A stretch of 64,000 bases of DNA from Altibacter sp. (GCF_019913785.1 NZ_JAIOHK010000028.1:1-64000); one strand, 5' to 3'. Counted from the first letter of the stretch, positions 25,921 to 35,210 are shown. Notes: generated from the letters alone by a model not told the origin. Program-made: numbers and translations.

Positions 25921-27081
25921 TTATTTCTCCACTGCAAATTTGGTCCAGTCTGTATTGTTAGTTGCGTTATTGATGTTTGGATCGAATAAAGCATTGTCCG
26001 TTCCAATGTATTTTCCATCGTTGTTTACCCAATAAAAATTGCTCCCCGATGTTACATTGTAGTGCTCCCCGGTTTCATGATTTCCTATCACGGCCGTTTC
26101 TGTCAACATATTAATTGTTTTTTGATGACCCTTTTCCTGGATATTACTACGGCTCAAATATCCTTCGTGCATTATATCTAATATATCGCTGTTGGTTTTC
26201 CCCGCCTCTAAGCTAGCTTGACCTCTTGCTGCTATGGCCTGCATGCGCTGTTGGTGTGCAGCAGCACTTTTTGCAGAGGCATCTGCCCAAAAATTATTGG
26301 TGCGTTGTATGTCCCCCATCAACTTGCCATTGGCGTATGCAACCCATTGTGGATTGATTTGGGTATTGGCCCATGAATATAAATACGCATTTTTGGCTTC
26401 ATCAAAATATGCAGGAGAAGTTTCCATCTCTGATGTCTGTACGATCCAAACCATGGATTGGGATGTAACGGTTTCCATTTTCGACAAAACAATGAATGAT
26501 TTTGTACCATTAGGGGTATTCCATTCTGTGCCTATAGTTTCAATTTTTCGTTGGGAGCCGGTGTTGGGCATTCCAGCGGTGAACTTTTGCCAAAAACCGT
26601 CTACTTCGGGCAAGGGATAGCTATTAATGAGGCTGTAGCCCTGTGACTGGGCGCTTGGCAAAATATTTTGTTGAAGTATTTGTTGAGTGTTCATAGGGGC
26701 CGCTAATGTCTGACCGCTCATTTGTATGGTCTGTTGCATAAAGGGATCATTGGACCAGGCAAAATTGTTGGTCTGGGTTTGGTAGATTTTTAACCCATTT
26801 GGGCCTTCTATATAAACAGGGGCGTTGGGACCGTTTACCTTCCAACTATTTGGAATGGGGGAGCGGGCTTGGACCATTCCGTTTTGCGGATCTCTTATTT
26901 CATGAAACTTTGTTTTTTCGACACTTGCCATTCCTTTATCAAATAATGTTTTTACATTTTCTATTGAAGAATTATCCCCTTGCGCATCATTTTTGGATAC
27001 ATCGTTTTCAGATTGTTTAGCATCCATACAGCCTTGTAAGGTGATGCAAGTAATGATTAATGTGAATATTAGATATTTCAT
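25921..27081 (-). CDS. Lipoprotein of unknown function
   Basis: 386 residues with a lipoprotein signal peptide (ITLQGC lipobox, Cys near residue 18). The mature part has a Gln/Asn/Trp-rich middle (QTQTNNFAWSNDPFMQQTI; QMSGQTLAAPMNTQQILQQ), a helical segment near residues 270-300 (AHQQRMQAIAARGQASLEAG) and a C-terminal beta segment (HYNVTSGSNFYWVNNDGKYIG). No family is recognised with confidence. It lies upstream of the sigma/CHAT operon on the same strand but 33 bp before it, so separate transcription is possible. It is probably a periplasmic or surface lipoprotein. Confidence 0.7.
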   Translation of the reverse strand: MKYLIFTLIITCITLQGCMDAKQSENDVSKNDAQGDNSSIENVKTLFDKGMASVEKTKFHEIRDPQNGMVQARSPIPNSWKVNGPNAPVYIEGPNGLKIYQTQTNNFAWSNDPFMQQTIQMSGQTLAAPMNTQQILQQNILPSAQSQGYSLINSYPLPEVDGFWQKFTAGMPNTGSQRKIETIGTEWNTPNGTKSFIVLSKMETVTSQSMVWIVQTSEMETSPAYFDEAKNAYLYSWANTQINPQWVAYANGKLMGDIQRTNNFWADASAKSAAAHQQRMQAIAARGQASLEAGKTNSDILDIMHEGYLSRSNIQEKGHQKTINMLTETAVIGNHETGEHYNVTSGSNFYWVNNDGKYIGTDNALFDPNINNATNNTDWTKFAVEK

Positions 27082-27195
27082 GATTCGTTTTTTTAATGCA
27101 TCGGAATGATTTTAAAATGTCATCAAAAAGCAGCCGTTTTTTTTAAGAGGAATGTTTTTGATGTCCGAAATATTCACATTTATAACTATTTAGTG

Positions 27196-28314
27196 CTAAT
27201 TCGAATGATTTCTTTTGAATTGAGAAGGTGTCACCCCCGCAATTTTTTTGAAGGCACTGTTAAAGGTTGATTTCGAATTGAATCCGGCTTCTAATCCAAT
27301 AGCTACCAGGGTGTAGCTGGAAAATTCAGCATTTTTAAGATACGATTTAGCTTCCTCTACCCGTAAGGTATTTATGTAATCTGAAAAACTGATGCTTAGT
27401 TCAGTATTAACAACTCTAGACAGGTGTCCTTTGCTAATATTCAGCTCATTTGCAATGGAATCTAGGGTTATTGATGAATCTTGGAACCATCTTTCTTCTA
27501 CCAACAGTTTTTCGAGCGAGGCAATATGTTCGTTTTTGGGTTTTTCCACAATGGAGAAACTGCGATTTTCCTTTGAGAATTTTCGTAATTTTTTGCGCTC
27601 TTCCTGAACGCCTATTTTGTATATTCCAATATATCCCAATACATAGATGATTATTGAAACCATAGCAAAAAGAGGCAAGAACAATATTTCAAAATCTATG
27701 GCGTATTGAATCGTAAAATAGATCCAAGGTAATGTTGTTATAAAAAGGAAAAAAAGCAATATTTTTAACCAAAGTAGTCGGTTCTTAATTATTTCTAAAT
27801 CGAATTTTTTTTGCTTTTGTTCGAATTTTTTTATGTTGAGCAGTAGCACGACTAACACAAAAAGAAACAAAGGGATATTTATAAAGTCCCCATACGCATC
27901 TACAAATACCTCCGTCCCCTGCATAGCACTTTTTACGAACTCAGTTTGGGGAATCAACAAAGCGATTTTGTAAAGCGCTGCTAAAAAAAGGAAGAGTAAA
28001 AAGGGTAGGTATAGTATTTTTTCTTTGCTTTTTGTTTTCCGCTTAGGATAGAGAAAAGTCATTACAAAGAAGTAAAGAAATGGCGGAGTCAGAAAGAAAT
28101 AAGGGAAATAAATAATATTAAAAGTAAAGGTGGAAATCAAGCCTATAGCATCCAAGCTATACTGTAGGTTAGAAAGTGTAAAAGCGAGAATTAGTAATCC
28201 CAAATACACCGAGGACCGCGTTTTGTTTTTTTTGGAAAATAAAATAAAAGCACTTAAAAATAAACCCTGAATGATTCCCGCAAGTATGAGGCTATTGTAA
28301 ATGGTGAAATCCAA
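27196..28314 (-). CDS. Membrane-bound AraC-family transcriptional regulator
   Basis: 372 residues. About seven hydrophobic helices fill residues 1-235, followed by a basic linker (EERKKLRKFSKENR) and a C-terminal AraC-type DNA-binding domain (about 270-372) with both helix-turn-helix parts (LDSIANELNISKGHLSRVVN and LVAIGLEAGFNSKSTFNSAFKK). This architecture is common in Flavobacteriia, where the membrane part may sense a ligand. It is divergent from the mevalonate decarboxylase gene, with a TAATTTTG box on its strand at 28330-28337. Confidence 0.85.
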   Translation of the reverse strand: MDFTIYNSLILAGIIQGLFLSAFILFSKKNKTRSSVYLGLLILAFTLSNLQYSLDAIGLISTFTFNIIYFPYFFLTPPFLYFFVMTFLYPKRKTKSKEKILYLPFLLFLFLAALYKIALLIPQTEFVKSAMQGTEVFVDAYGDFINIPLFLFVLVVLLLNIKKFEQKQKKFDLEIIKNRLLWLKILLFFLFITTLPWIYFTIQYAIDFEILFLPLFAMVSIIIYVLGYIGIYKIGVQEERKKLRKFSKENRSFSIVEKPKNEHIASLEKLLVEERWFQDSSITLDSIANELNISKGHLSRVVNTELSISFSDYINTLRVEEAKSYLKNAEFSSYTLVAIGLEAGFNSKSTFNSAFKKIAGVTPSQFKRNHSN

Positions 28315-28329
28315 ATTGCTATTCGTTTA

Positions 28330-28337
28330 CAAAATTA
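28330..28337 (-). promoter_or_regulatory. -7 promoter box of the AraC-type regulator
   Basis: Minus-strand TAATTTTG fits TAnnTTTG and lies 15 bp before the ATG ending at 28314, giving a leader of about 10 nt. Confidence 0.5.
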
Positions 28338-28380
28338 AATATAAGAAAATTAACTTGTTTCTGTCTCCCATTGATTTGGT

Positions 28381-28388
28381 TATATTTG
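28381..28388 (+). promoter_or_regulatory. -7 promoter box of mvaD
   Basis: TATATTTG fits TAnnTTTG, with a TTG-containing -33 region near 28355. Transcription would start near 28393, so the in-frame start at 28371 cannot be used and the ATG at 28398 becomes the first usable start. Confidence 0.6.
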
Positions 28389-28397
28389 TCCCATAAA

Positions 28398-29486
28398 ATG
28401 ATTGTCATGCCGGAAGCTCAATTTGTTCCAAAAAGCGATACCAAAGCACTTCGTAACGGGAGTTTTTCCTGGCAATCGCCCAGTAATATTGCTTTAGTAA
28501 AATATTGGGGAAAGTATGGCGAACAACTCCCAAAAAATGCCTCGATTAGTTTTACCCTTTCTAGCAGTTGTACCACGACAACCCTTTCTTTTTCAGAAAA
28601 GAATACGGAAGATTTTGAGTTTGAAGTGTATCTCGATGGAAAAAGAGAGCGCACATTTGAACCTAAAATTATAAAATTCTTTGAAAGGGTAGAGGTGTAT
28701 TTACCCTTTCTGAAGGAATATCACTTCAAGATTGAAACCTCTAACAGCTTTCCACACAGTAGCGGGATTGCTTCTTCGGCAAGCGGAATGAGTGCATTGG
28801 CGCTGTGTTTGATGAGTTTGGAAAGGGAATTGTCCAATTTCGAAATGGCCGAAGCATTTTTCTATAAAAAAGCTTCCTTTTTAGCCAGATTGGGATCCGG
28901 GAGCGCCTGTCGAAGTATGGAAGGAGAGCTTGTAGTTTGGGGGGAGCATTCAAAGATTAAGGGGAGTAGTAATTTATTCGGAATTAAATACCCGTATGAA
29001 GTACACGATCGCTTTAAAAATTTTCAGGATACTATCTTACTTGTCGATAAAGGGGAGAAACAGGTAAGCAGTACCGTAGGGCACAATTTGATGCAGGATC
29101 ATCCATTTGCCGAACAACGCTTTCAGCAAGCGAATGACAATCTCTCACGACTGATTCCGGTTTTGGAAAACGGGAATCTTCCCGAGTTTATAAAAATAGT
29201 GGAGCAGGAAGCCTTGTCATTACACGCCATGATGCTCACGTCACAACCGAATTTCATATTGATGAAACCCAATACGCTGGAGATTATTAATAGAATTTGG
29301 AATTTCAGGAAGGAGACTAAAAGCAATGTGTGTTTTACCCTGGATGCCGGTGCCAATGTACATGTGCTCTATCCCGAACATGAAAAAGAAGAAATACTCG
29401 GCTTTATAAAGCAGGAACTCGTTCCTTTTTGCAAGCAGGGAGAATTTATTTTAGATCAGGTGGGTTTTGGTGCCAAGCCATTGTAA
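28398..29486 (+). CDS. mvaD: Diphosphomevalonate decarboxylase
   Basis: 362 residues from the ATG at 28398; a second ATG three codons later (28407) is equally possible. It catalyses the ATP-driven decarboxylation of mevalonate diphosphate to isopentenyl diphosphate, the last step of the mevalonate route. The GHMP fold is shown by SPSNIALVKYWGKYGEQLP at the N-terminus and the glycine-serine loop PHSSGIASSASGMSALAL, with GSGSACRSMEG and the C-terminal LDAGANVHVLYP. Other mevalonate genes follow at 31029 and a prenyltransferase at 32006. It converges on the T9SS gene at 29488 with a 1-bp gap. Confidence 0.93.
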   Translation: MIVMPEAQFVPKSDTKALRNGSFSWQSPSNIALVKYWGKYGEQLPKNASISFTLSSSCTTTTLSFSEKNTEDFEFEVYLDGKRERTFEPKIIKFFERVEVYLPFLKEYHFKIETSNSFPHSSGIASSASGMSALALCLMSLERELSNFEMAEAFFYKKASFLARLGSGSACRSMEGELVVWGEHSKIKGSSNLFGIKYPYEVHDRFKNFQDTILLVDKGEKQVSSTVGHNLMQDHPFAEQRFQQANDNLSRLIPVLENGNLPEFIKIVEQEALSLHAMMLTSQPNFILMKPNTLEIINRIWNFRKETKSNVCFTLDAGANVHVLYPEHEKEEILGFIKQELVPFCKQGEFILDQVGFGAKPL

Positions 29487-29487
29487 A

Positions 29488-30876
29488 CTATAGCTTCACA
29501 AACTTAGAAATTGCCAAAGTAGTTTTTCCTGAATATAATCTGGCTACATAAATTCCGCTTGCCAGGTGCGATCCATTAAACGGTGTGTATTCAGACATTG
29601 TTGAAATTCGCTCTATCTCTTGCCCCAAAGAATTAAGTATCGAAATATAGGCTTCGGGATACAATTGCAGTACGTCTGAAGGAAATATAAATTGAGAATT
29701 ATCAGTTACGGGATTGGGTTGTACATAAAATTCAATTTTTTCAGAAGCAAAATCGGGGGTAGCCAAATTTATTTCCACCATGCGCAGCGTCACATTAGTC
29801 GAGTTACAAAAAACAATAAAGGTATATTCCAAGCCTTCATAGGTGGCATACACGTAATCGGATAAGGTACAAGAGGTAATGTCGTTGGCAGTGATAATCC
29901 CATATTCGTCACCAATTTCAGGGGCATAGGTCAAATTAATTTGTATGGAACCACCCAGATCGGGGAAGCCAAAAACCTCCATGACGTCATACGCGCCTGG
30001 ATTAGCTCCTGCAATGTCGATTTCGAGCTTAGCATTTGCCGTAAATGTAAAATTGTTTACCACATCCATCGTTCCTACCGTTCCCGATCCTGCAGGAGAA
30101 AAGGTGCCGTCATTTGTAAAAGTGGCGGTAATGTCATAGGCGCCGCTGCCCTGCATTACACCGGTTTCGGCATTATAGAGGTTTGCGGAGGTCACCAAAA
30201 AGAGATATTGATGCCCTTCGGCAATGTCAAGCGTCCCAAAATTATTCATGTCGTAGATCATATAAAAAGAGCCTCCGCCTCCGCTGCCATCATCTAATTT
30301 ATTGATGGTTCCGTAATTGTTTAACGAATTGCCTAGATCATCCTGAACCATGCCGCCATTGCTCAATATATCAATGTTCGCATTTTCGTAATTATTAATA
30401 ACGACACCTTGTTCGAGCCGAATGAGGTTTGAATTGGTGATATAAATAGCGCCATAATTGTTTAAGGTAATGTTTGAGAGTTTTTTATCTTCAAACGATT
30501 CTAACTGAATTAATCCGTCATTATCTATGGTGCCTCCTCCATTTATTACACCCCCTAGCCAGTTTATATTGCTAGCGGCGGGCAGGGTTAATAAAGAAAC
30601 CAATGTCAGGTTGTTTTCGATGGTTAAGGTAGTAACCCCGGTTAAGGCAATCGAATTTGCTTCGGCCGGAGCAGTACTAATTTCCACAAGGAATCCGGTT
30701 GGAATGACCACATCACTGGCCACCGAAGGAATCGTTGCCACGTCCCAGTTGGCGACGTTAAACCAATCGTTGTCTCCGCCATTCCCTGTCCAAATATGTG
30801 TTTGTGCAAAAAGGGCGCTTTGAAAAATTAGGACTGAAAATAGACAAAGTAGGAATTTTGATTTCATAATGGACAA
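29488..30876 (-). CDS. Secreted protein with T9SS sorting domain
   Basis: 462 residues. A signal peptide (about 1-24) is followed by HIWTGNGGDNDWFNVANWD, a motif typical of large Bacteroidota surface proteins, then a beta-helix-like region with repeated ITN, INNY and NNYG segments (about 100-270), a domain rich in Gly and Asp, and a C-terminal type A sorting domain (PNPVTDNSQFIFPSD to SKFVKL). The protein is probably exported by the type IX system. It is embedded between two mevalonate pathway genes on the opposite strand. Function is unknown. Confidence 0.85.
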   Translation of the reverse strand: MSIMKSKFLLCLFSVLIFQSALFAQTHIWTGNGGDNDWFNVANWDVATIPSVASDVVIPTGFLVEISTAPAEANSIALTGVTTLTIENNLTLVSLLTLPAASNINWLGGVINGGGTIDNDGLIQLESFEDKKLSNITLNNYGAIYITNSNLIRLEQGVVINNYENANIDILSNGGMVQDDLGNSLNNYGTINKLDDGSGGGGSFYMIYDMNNFGTLDIAEGHQYLFLVTSANLYNAETGVMQGSGAYDITATFTNDGTFSPAGSGTVGTMDVVNNFTFTANAKLEIDIAGANPGAYDVMEVFGFPDLGGSIQINLTYAPEIGDEYGIITANDITSCTLSDYVYATYEGLEYTFIVFCNSTNVTLRMVEINLATPDFASEKIEFYVQPNPVTDNSQFIFPSDVLQLYPEAYISILNSLGQEIERISTMSEYTPFNGSHLASGIYVARLYSGKTTLAISKFVKL

Positions 30877-30958
30877 ATAAAGTCAGACTAAGATACTAAT
30901 TATCTGATTATTAAGTTATTTTTAATAGGCAACTGTAAAAATTTTCCAATGGAACTTG

Positions 30959-30966
30959 TATCTTTG
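30959..30966 (+). promoter_or_regulatory. -7 promoter box of the mevalonate-kinase operon
   Basis: TATCTTTG fits TAnnTTTG. It implies a start near 30971 and a leader of about 58 nt before the ATG at 31029. Confidence 0.55.
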
Positions 30967-31028
30967 TCGGATATTTCGTTTTAAAAAGATAAAAACTGTA
31001 TTTTTAACAAACCATAGTTCTCAGTCGT

Positions 31029-31967
31029 ATGCGCGGACCCCTATTTTATTCAAAGATCCTTTTATTTGGCGAGTACGGTATTATTAAAGATTCGAAAGGT
31101 CTGTCAATCCCTTACAATTTTTACAAAGGCGCCTTAAAGATCGATCCGCACCACACCGTTGCAAATCATAAATCGAATGAAAGTCTAAAACGTTTTACAA
31201 CCTATTTAGAGCAGTTGCAAAAGGAGAAACCCAATCTGGTTCGGTTCTATTTGGACGCTTTAAAAGCAGATGTTGAAAAGGGACTGTATTTCGACTCCAG
31301 TATTCCACAGGGATATGGTGTAGGAAGTAGCGGGGCATTGGTAGCGGCCATTTACGATAAATATGCTTCAGAAAAGATTACGGTACTTGAAAATTTAACA
31401 CGAGAAAAGCTACTTCAGCTCAAAGGTATTTTTGCTGAAATGGAATCGTTCTTCCATGGTAAATCTTCAGGATTAGACCCATTGAACAGCTATTTAAGCC
31501 TTCCTATTTTAATAAATTCACAGGATAATATTGAACCTGCGGGAATTCCGTCTCAAACCGAAAATAGCAAAGGAGCAGTATTTTTATTGGACAGTGGTGT
31601 CACGGGCGAAACAGCACCGATGGTTCATATTTTTATGGAGAATATGAAGCAAGAGGGGTTCCGAAACATGTTAAAAGATCAATTTGTAAAGCATACCGAT
31701 GCCTGTGTGGAGGATTTTCTTCAGGGTGATGTGAAGTCATTGTTTGGAAATATCAAGCAGCTATCCAAAGTAGTATTGGACAATTTTAAGCCTATGATTC
31801 CGAAGCAATTTCACAAGCTTTGGAAAAAAGGGATCGAGACCAATGCCTACTATTTGAAATTATGCGGATCTGGCGGAGGTGGTTATATGTTAGGATTCAC
31901 CGAAGATATTGACAAGGCCAGAGCGGCATTGAAAGACTATAAGCTTGAGGTGGTTTATAGTTTTTAA
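31029..31967 (+). CDS. Mevalonate-kinase-like GHMP kinase
   Basis: 312 residues. The N-terminal LFYSKILLFGEYGIIKDSKG matches mevalonate kinases; PQGYGVGSSGALVAA is the ATP-binding GHMP loop, and LCGSGGGGYMLGF is the third GHMP motif. It would phosphorylate mevalonate, or phosphomevalonate in a shared pathway with mvaD, in isoprenoid synthesis. A UbiA-type prenyltransferase follows after 38 bp. Assignment as mevalonate rather than phosphomevalonate kinase is based on the N-terminal motif and neighbours. Confidence 0.85.
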   Translation: MRGPLFYSKILLFGEYGIIKDSKGLSIPYNFYKGALKIDPHHTVANHKSNESLKRFTTYLEQLQKEKPNLVRFYLDALKADVEKGLYFDSSIPQGYGVGSSGALVAAIYDKYASEKITVLENLTREKLLQLKGIFAEMESFFHGKSSGLDPLNSYLSLPILINSQDNIEPAGIPSQTENSKGAVFLLDSGVTGETAPMVHIFMENMKQEGFRNMLKDQFVKHTDACVEDFLQGDVKSLFGNIKQLSKVVLDNFKPMIPKQFHKLWKKGIETNAYYLKLCGSGGGGYMLGFTEDIDKARAALKDYKLEVVYSF

Positions 31968-32005
31968 TTAAGATTGCTACCCTTTTTCCTAAAAGTCTTT
32001 AACGG

Positions 32006-32911
32006 ATGCTTACTAGAAAACAAAAACACTTTTTACTAAAGTTTTTCAGTTTGTTTTCAATTATTCGCGGTTATAATATCTTAATTATTGTCATTGCGCA
32101 ATACCTCACTTCCATCTATATTCTCGCGCCCGATCTTCCATTAAAAAAGGTGCTTTTCGATCTCAATCTGTTAATGTTGGTATTGGCTTCGTCTTCAGCC
32201 ATTGCGGGAGGATACATTATTAATAGTTTTTACGATAGTGAGAAGGATCTCATCAACCGTCCGCGAAAAACCATGTTGGACAAATTGGTAAGTCAGCGGA
32301 CCAAGCTTTCGGCCTATTTTGTGCTTAATTTTCTATCCGTAGTATTTGCCAGTTACGTTTCCTTTAGAGCGGTATTGTTCTTTTCATTGTATATTTTCGG
32401 AATTTGGTTCTATTCTCATAAATTAAAGAAATATCCCTTTGTTGGGAACATTACGGCTGCGATCTTGGCAGTGGTACCTTTCTTTGCTGTGTTTATTTAT
32501 TACAAGAATTTCGATCTGGTGATTTTTGTACACGCCACCTTTTTATTTCTGATCATTTCCATGCGGGAATTGGTAAAGGATCTGGAGAATTTAAGAGGTG
32601 ATTTAGCGCAAAACTACCGAACTATTCCGGTAGTGTATGGAGAGCAAGTCTCAAAGCGAATGTTGACCTTCTTAAGCATGTTAACCCTAATTCCTGCGCT
32701 GCTACTAATCACCAAGTTTGAAATAGGGTATATGGATTACTTTTTCTACGGGAGTATTTTTGCCTTGGCTGTATTTCTTTTATTTCTTTGGATTTCTGAA
32801 AAGAAGATTCACTACCTTATTTTACATAATATCCTTAAATTTATCATTGTCATAGGTGTTTTCAGTATTGTGCTGATCGATGTCAATGTCTTATTGAACC
32901 GTATTTTATAA
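32006..32911 (+). CDS. UbiA-family prenyltransferase
   Basis: 301 residues, with about eight membrane helices. The first Asp-rich motif is NSFYDSEKDLINRPRK and the second RELVKDLENLRGD, both needed for Mg-prenyl-diphosphate binding. Bacteroidota members at this place near mevalonate genes are annotated as geranylgeranylglycerol-phosphate geranylgeranyltransferase-like, but the acceptor could also be a quinone precursor or another small molecule. It ends 6 bp before the nitrilase gene, so it is in the same operon. Confidence 0.85.
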   Translation: MLTRKQKHFLLKFFSLFSIIRGYNILIIVIAQYLTSIYILAPDLPLKKVLFDLNLLMLVLASSSAIAGGYIINSFYDSEKDLINRPRKTMLDKLVSQRTKLSAYFVLNFLSVVFASYVSFRAVLFFSLYIFGIWFYSHKLKKYPFVGNITAAILAVVPFFAVFIYYKNFDLVIFVHATFLFLIISMRELVKDLENLRGDLAQNYRTIPVVYGEQVSKRMLTFLSMLTLIPALLLITKFEIGYMDYFFYGSIFALAVFLLFLWISEKKIHYLILHNILKFIIVIGVFSIVLIDVNVLLNRIL

Positions 32912-32917
32912 TAAATT

Positions 32918-33880
32918 ATGGAAGCAAATCTTTTAAAAGTGGCACTGGCTCAAATCGCTCCAGTCTGGTTGAATAAAGCCAAAACACTTGAGAAAATAAA
33001 AAATCATATTACTAAGGCGGCTAAGAATGATGCCGAACTCATCGTTTTTGGTGAAGGGGTACTGCCGGGCTACCCATTTTGGTTAGCCCTCACCGAAGGC
33101 GCCGAATGGGATACTAAAATCAACAAAGAACTCCATGCGCATTATGTTCGGAATTCGATTACAATTGAAAAAGGTGATTTGAATGAAATCTGTACACTCG
33201 CGAAAAACCATCAAATCGCTATTTACATAGGAATTATAGAACGCCCTCAAGATAGAGGAGGGCATAGTCTGTATGCTTCTTTGGTGTATATCGATGCAAA
33301 AGGTGTGATCCAGTCGGTACACCGAAAGTTGCAACCTACCTACGATGAGCGACTCACTTGGTCCATAGGAGATGGGCATGGGCTTAGAACGCATTCGCTA
33401 AAACAATTTACCGTGGGAGGATTGAATTGCTGGGAGAACTGGATGCCGCTGCCAAGAGCTTCGCTCTACGCGCAGGGCGAAGACCTGCACGTGGCCGTAT
33501 GGCCCGGCAGCGACCGCAACACCAAAGACATTACTCGGTTTATTGCGCTCGAATCAAGAAGTTTTGTCATCTCGGTTTCGGCACTTATGCGGATTGAAGA
33601 TTTCCCTCAAAACACCCCGCATCTGGAAAAAATATTTGAAAAATCACCAAAAGTATTGGCCAATGGTGGTAGCTGTATTGCCGGACCCGATGGCGAATGG
33701 CTGGTAAAACCTGTACTTCTTAAGGAGGGAAATATCTATCATACACTAAATTTTAATCGCGTCTTGGAAGAACGCCAAAACTTCGATCCGGTGGGGCATT
33801 ATTCACGTCCCGATGTTACCAAATTGTTGGTCAATAGAGAACGGCAATCCACGGTGGCCTTTAAAAAGTTTAAAGAATAG
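32918..33880 (+). CDS. Nitrilase-family carbon-nitrogen hydrolase
   Basis: 320 residues with the catalytic triad Glu46 (FGEGVLPGYP), Lys137 (HRKLQPTYDE) and Cys171 (NCWENWMP). The CWE context and length match true nitrilases that turn organic nitriles into acids, rather than amidases. It lies 6 bp after the prenyltransferase gene and ends before a separate promoter at 33952. The physiological nitrile is unknown. A link to isoprenoid metabolism is only positional. Confidence 0.88.
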   Translation: MEANLLKVALAQIAPVWLNKAKTLEKIKNHITKAAKNDAELIVFGEGVLPGYPFWLALTEGAEWDTKINKELHAHYVRNSITIEKGDLNEICTLAKNHQIAIYIGIIERPQDRGGHSLYASLVYIDAKGVIQSVHRKLQPTYDERLTWSIGDGHGLRTHSLKQFTVGGLNCWENWMPLPRASLYAQGEDLHVAVWPGSDRNTKDITRFIALESRSFVISVSALMRIEDFPQNTPHLEKIFEKSPKVLANGGSCIAGPDGEWLVKPVLLKEGNIYHTLNFNRVLEERQNFDPVGHYSRPDVTKLLVNRERQSTVAFKKFKE

Positions 33881-33951
33881 TTGCTTTTAGCAGTAAGAAT
33901 AGGCATTTTGAGTTGCTTCATTTTACTGCTTGAAACCCAATCCCCTTTCCG

Positions 33952-33959
33952 TATCTTTG
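33952..33959 (+). promoter_or_regulatory. -7 promoter box of the pseudouridine synthase gene
   Basis: TATCTTTG fits TAnnTTTG, giving a leader of about 50 nt before the ATG at 34014. Confidence 0.55.
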
Positions 33960-34013
33960 CAACATAGTTATAAAGAATAATTAAATAACATCCTGCGTTA
34001 GTGGGAGATACTA

Positions 34014-34874
34014 ATGAGTAGACAAGATCAAAGTGGTAAAGGAAAAGCTTCAGGACGAGGAGGTGATAACAATCGAAAGAGAAGCAGCGCCAGAGGGAAT
34101 GCCCCTTTTAAAAAGGAAAGCTTTAAAAAACCGTCCGGGAGGCAAAATACCGTGAGTAAGGCTCCTAAGAAATCGGATGGGATCCGACTTAATAAATATA
34201 TTGCGCACAGCGGTATTTGTTCGCGCCGAGAAGCCGATATGTATATCGCTACAGGCTTGGTCACCGTAAATGGAAAGGTCGTTAATGAAATGGGTTATCA
34301 GGTCAAATTAGACGATGATGTCCGTTTTGATGGTCGGCGTATTTCTCCCGAACCAAATACCTATGTTTTATTGAATAAACCGAAAGGTTTTGCAACTACT
34401 ACCAGTGATGGCAAAGGGCAAACCGTTATGGATCTGGTTGCCAATGCAACCACCGCCCGTATCACGCCTATTGGGAGACTGGGTAGAAATGCTACAGGAC
34501 TACTCTTCTTCACAAACGACGACCAGCTCAAAGAAAAGCTTAGTAAAAAGGGAATGGCCCGCTTATTTCACGTTGAGTTGGATAAGAATTTAAAGGCGGC
34601 AGACCTTCAAAAAATTAAAGCCGGACTAACTATCGATGGAAAAGATGTGATGGTCGAAGAGGTGAGCTATGTAAACAATGCTCCTAAAAAAGAGGTTGGA
34701 CTCAAGATTAAACATATGGGGAACAGTGTCATTAGAAATCTCTTCGAACATTTAGGATATGATGTCGTTCGTGTAGATTGCGTGACCATTGCACATCTTA
34801 CCAAAAAAGACTTACCGAGAGGACGTTGGAAACACTTGTCGAAGGCAGAAATCGAATTATTCGGGATGTTGTAA
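34014..34874 (+). CDS. RluB/RsuA-like rRNA pseudouridine synthase with altered catalytic motif
   Basis: 286 residues. A low-complexity basic N-terminus (about 1-55, rich in Lys, Arg, Gly and Ser) precedes an S4 RNA-binding domain (IRLNKYIAHSGICSRREADMYI, about 57-100) and the synthase domain (YVLLNKPKGFATT onward). The motif that normally reads GRLDxxTxGLL is GRLGRNATGLLFFTNDD, so the position of the catalytic Asp holds Gly. The C-terminal RVDCVTIAHLTKKDLPRGRW is typical. Either Gly-variant members of this clade work differently, the protein binds rRNA without catalysis, or the sequence has an error at this codon. Confidence 0.85.
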   Translation: MSRQDQSGKGKASGRGGDNNRKRSSARGNAPFKKESFKKPSGRQNTVSKAPKKSDGIRLNKYIAHSGICSRREADMYIATGLVTVNGKVVNEMGYQVKLDDDVRFDGRRISPEPNTYVLLNKPKGFATTTSDGKGQTVMDLVANATTARITPIGRLGRNATGLLFFTNDDQLKEKLSKKGMARLFHVELDKNLKAADLQKIKAGLTIDGKDVMVEEVSYVNNAPKKEVGLKIKHMGNSVIRNLFEHLGYDVVRVDCVTIAHLTKKDLPRGRWKHLSKAEIELFGML

Positions 34875-35133
34875 TAATCCATTCAAAAATTAAGTGAAAT
34901 TTCTTTGTGTTTCAATTTTTTTTATTTCTTTTGCCACGCATTTAGCTGAACAAATGAACCCTGTTTCTGTGTTCGGGCATTTGAAGATTAGGAAGTCAAA
35001 TTCAAAAGCAGTCCGCCAGGCGGACAACCGAAATCTAAAGCTAGCTTCCGCTTTTTCCGCCCTATTGAGCAGGGAACCTCTACAACAAAGATTGGCCTAT
35101 TGGGTCAATCCCATTCGTATCTGATTTTCGGGT
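34875..35133. other. Intergenic stretch without a supported gene
   Basis: Between the pseudouridine synthase and arginine decarboxylase genes. A frame of 76 codons opens at GTG 34894, but its product has no recognisable domain and crosses a palindrome typical of intergenic repeats. The only structured element seen is GTCCGCC-A-GGCGGAC at 35011-35025. Confidence 0.6.
35011..35025. repeat. Perfect GC-rich 15-bp palindrome
   Basis: GTCCGCC-A-GGCGGAC is self-complementary over 7 + 7 bp and much more GC-rich than its surroundings. It could be a member of a small dispersed palindromic repeat family. Confidence 0.5.
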
Positions 35134-35141
35134 TAATTTTG
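35134..35141 (+). promoter_or_regulatory. -7 promoter box of the polyamine operon
   Basis: TAATTTTG fits TAnnTTTG and lies 69 bp before the ATG at 35211. A second, weaker candidate (TATACTTCG) follows at about 35145. Confidence 0.5.
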
Positions 35142-35210
35142 TGTTATACTTCGCAATTCTTGAAGTATTTATATTATTATTCTTAATTTCATTTTCAATA
35201 AACACATCAC

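Noticed and set aside
28371-28397. Longer start for mvaD at 28371
   Set aside because: The -7 box at 28381-28388 lies after this codon, so it would not be in the transcript; the ATG at 28398 was chosen.
34894-35124. 76-codon frame starting at GTG between the pseudouridine synthase and arginine decarboxylase genes
   Set aside because: No family, crosses a GC-rich palindrome, and overlaps the promoter area of the polyamine operon; likely non-coding.
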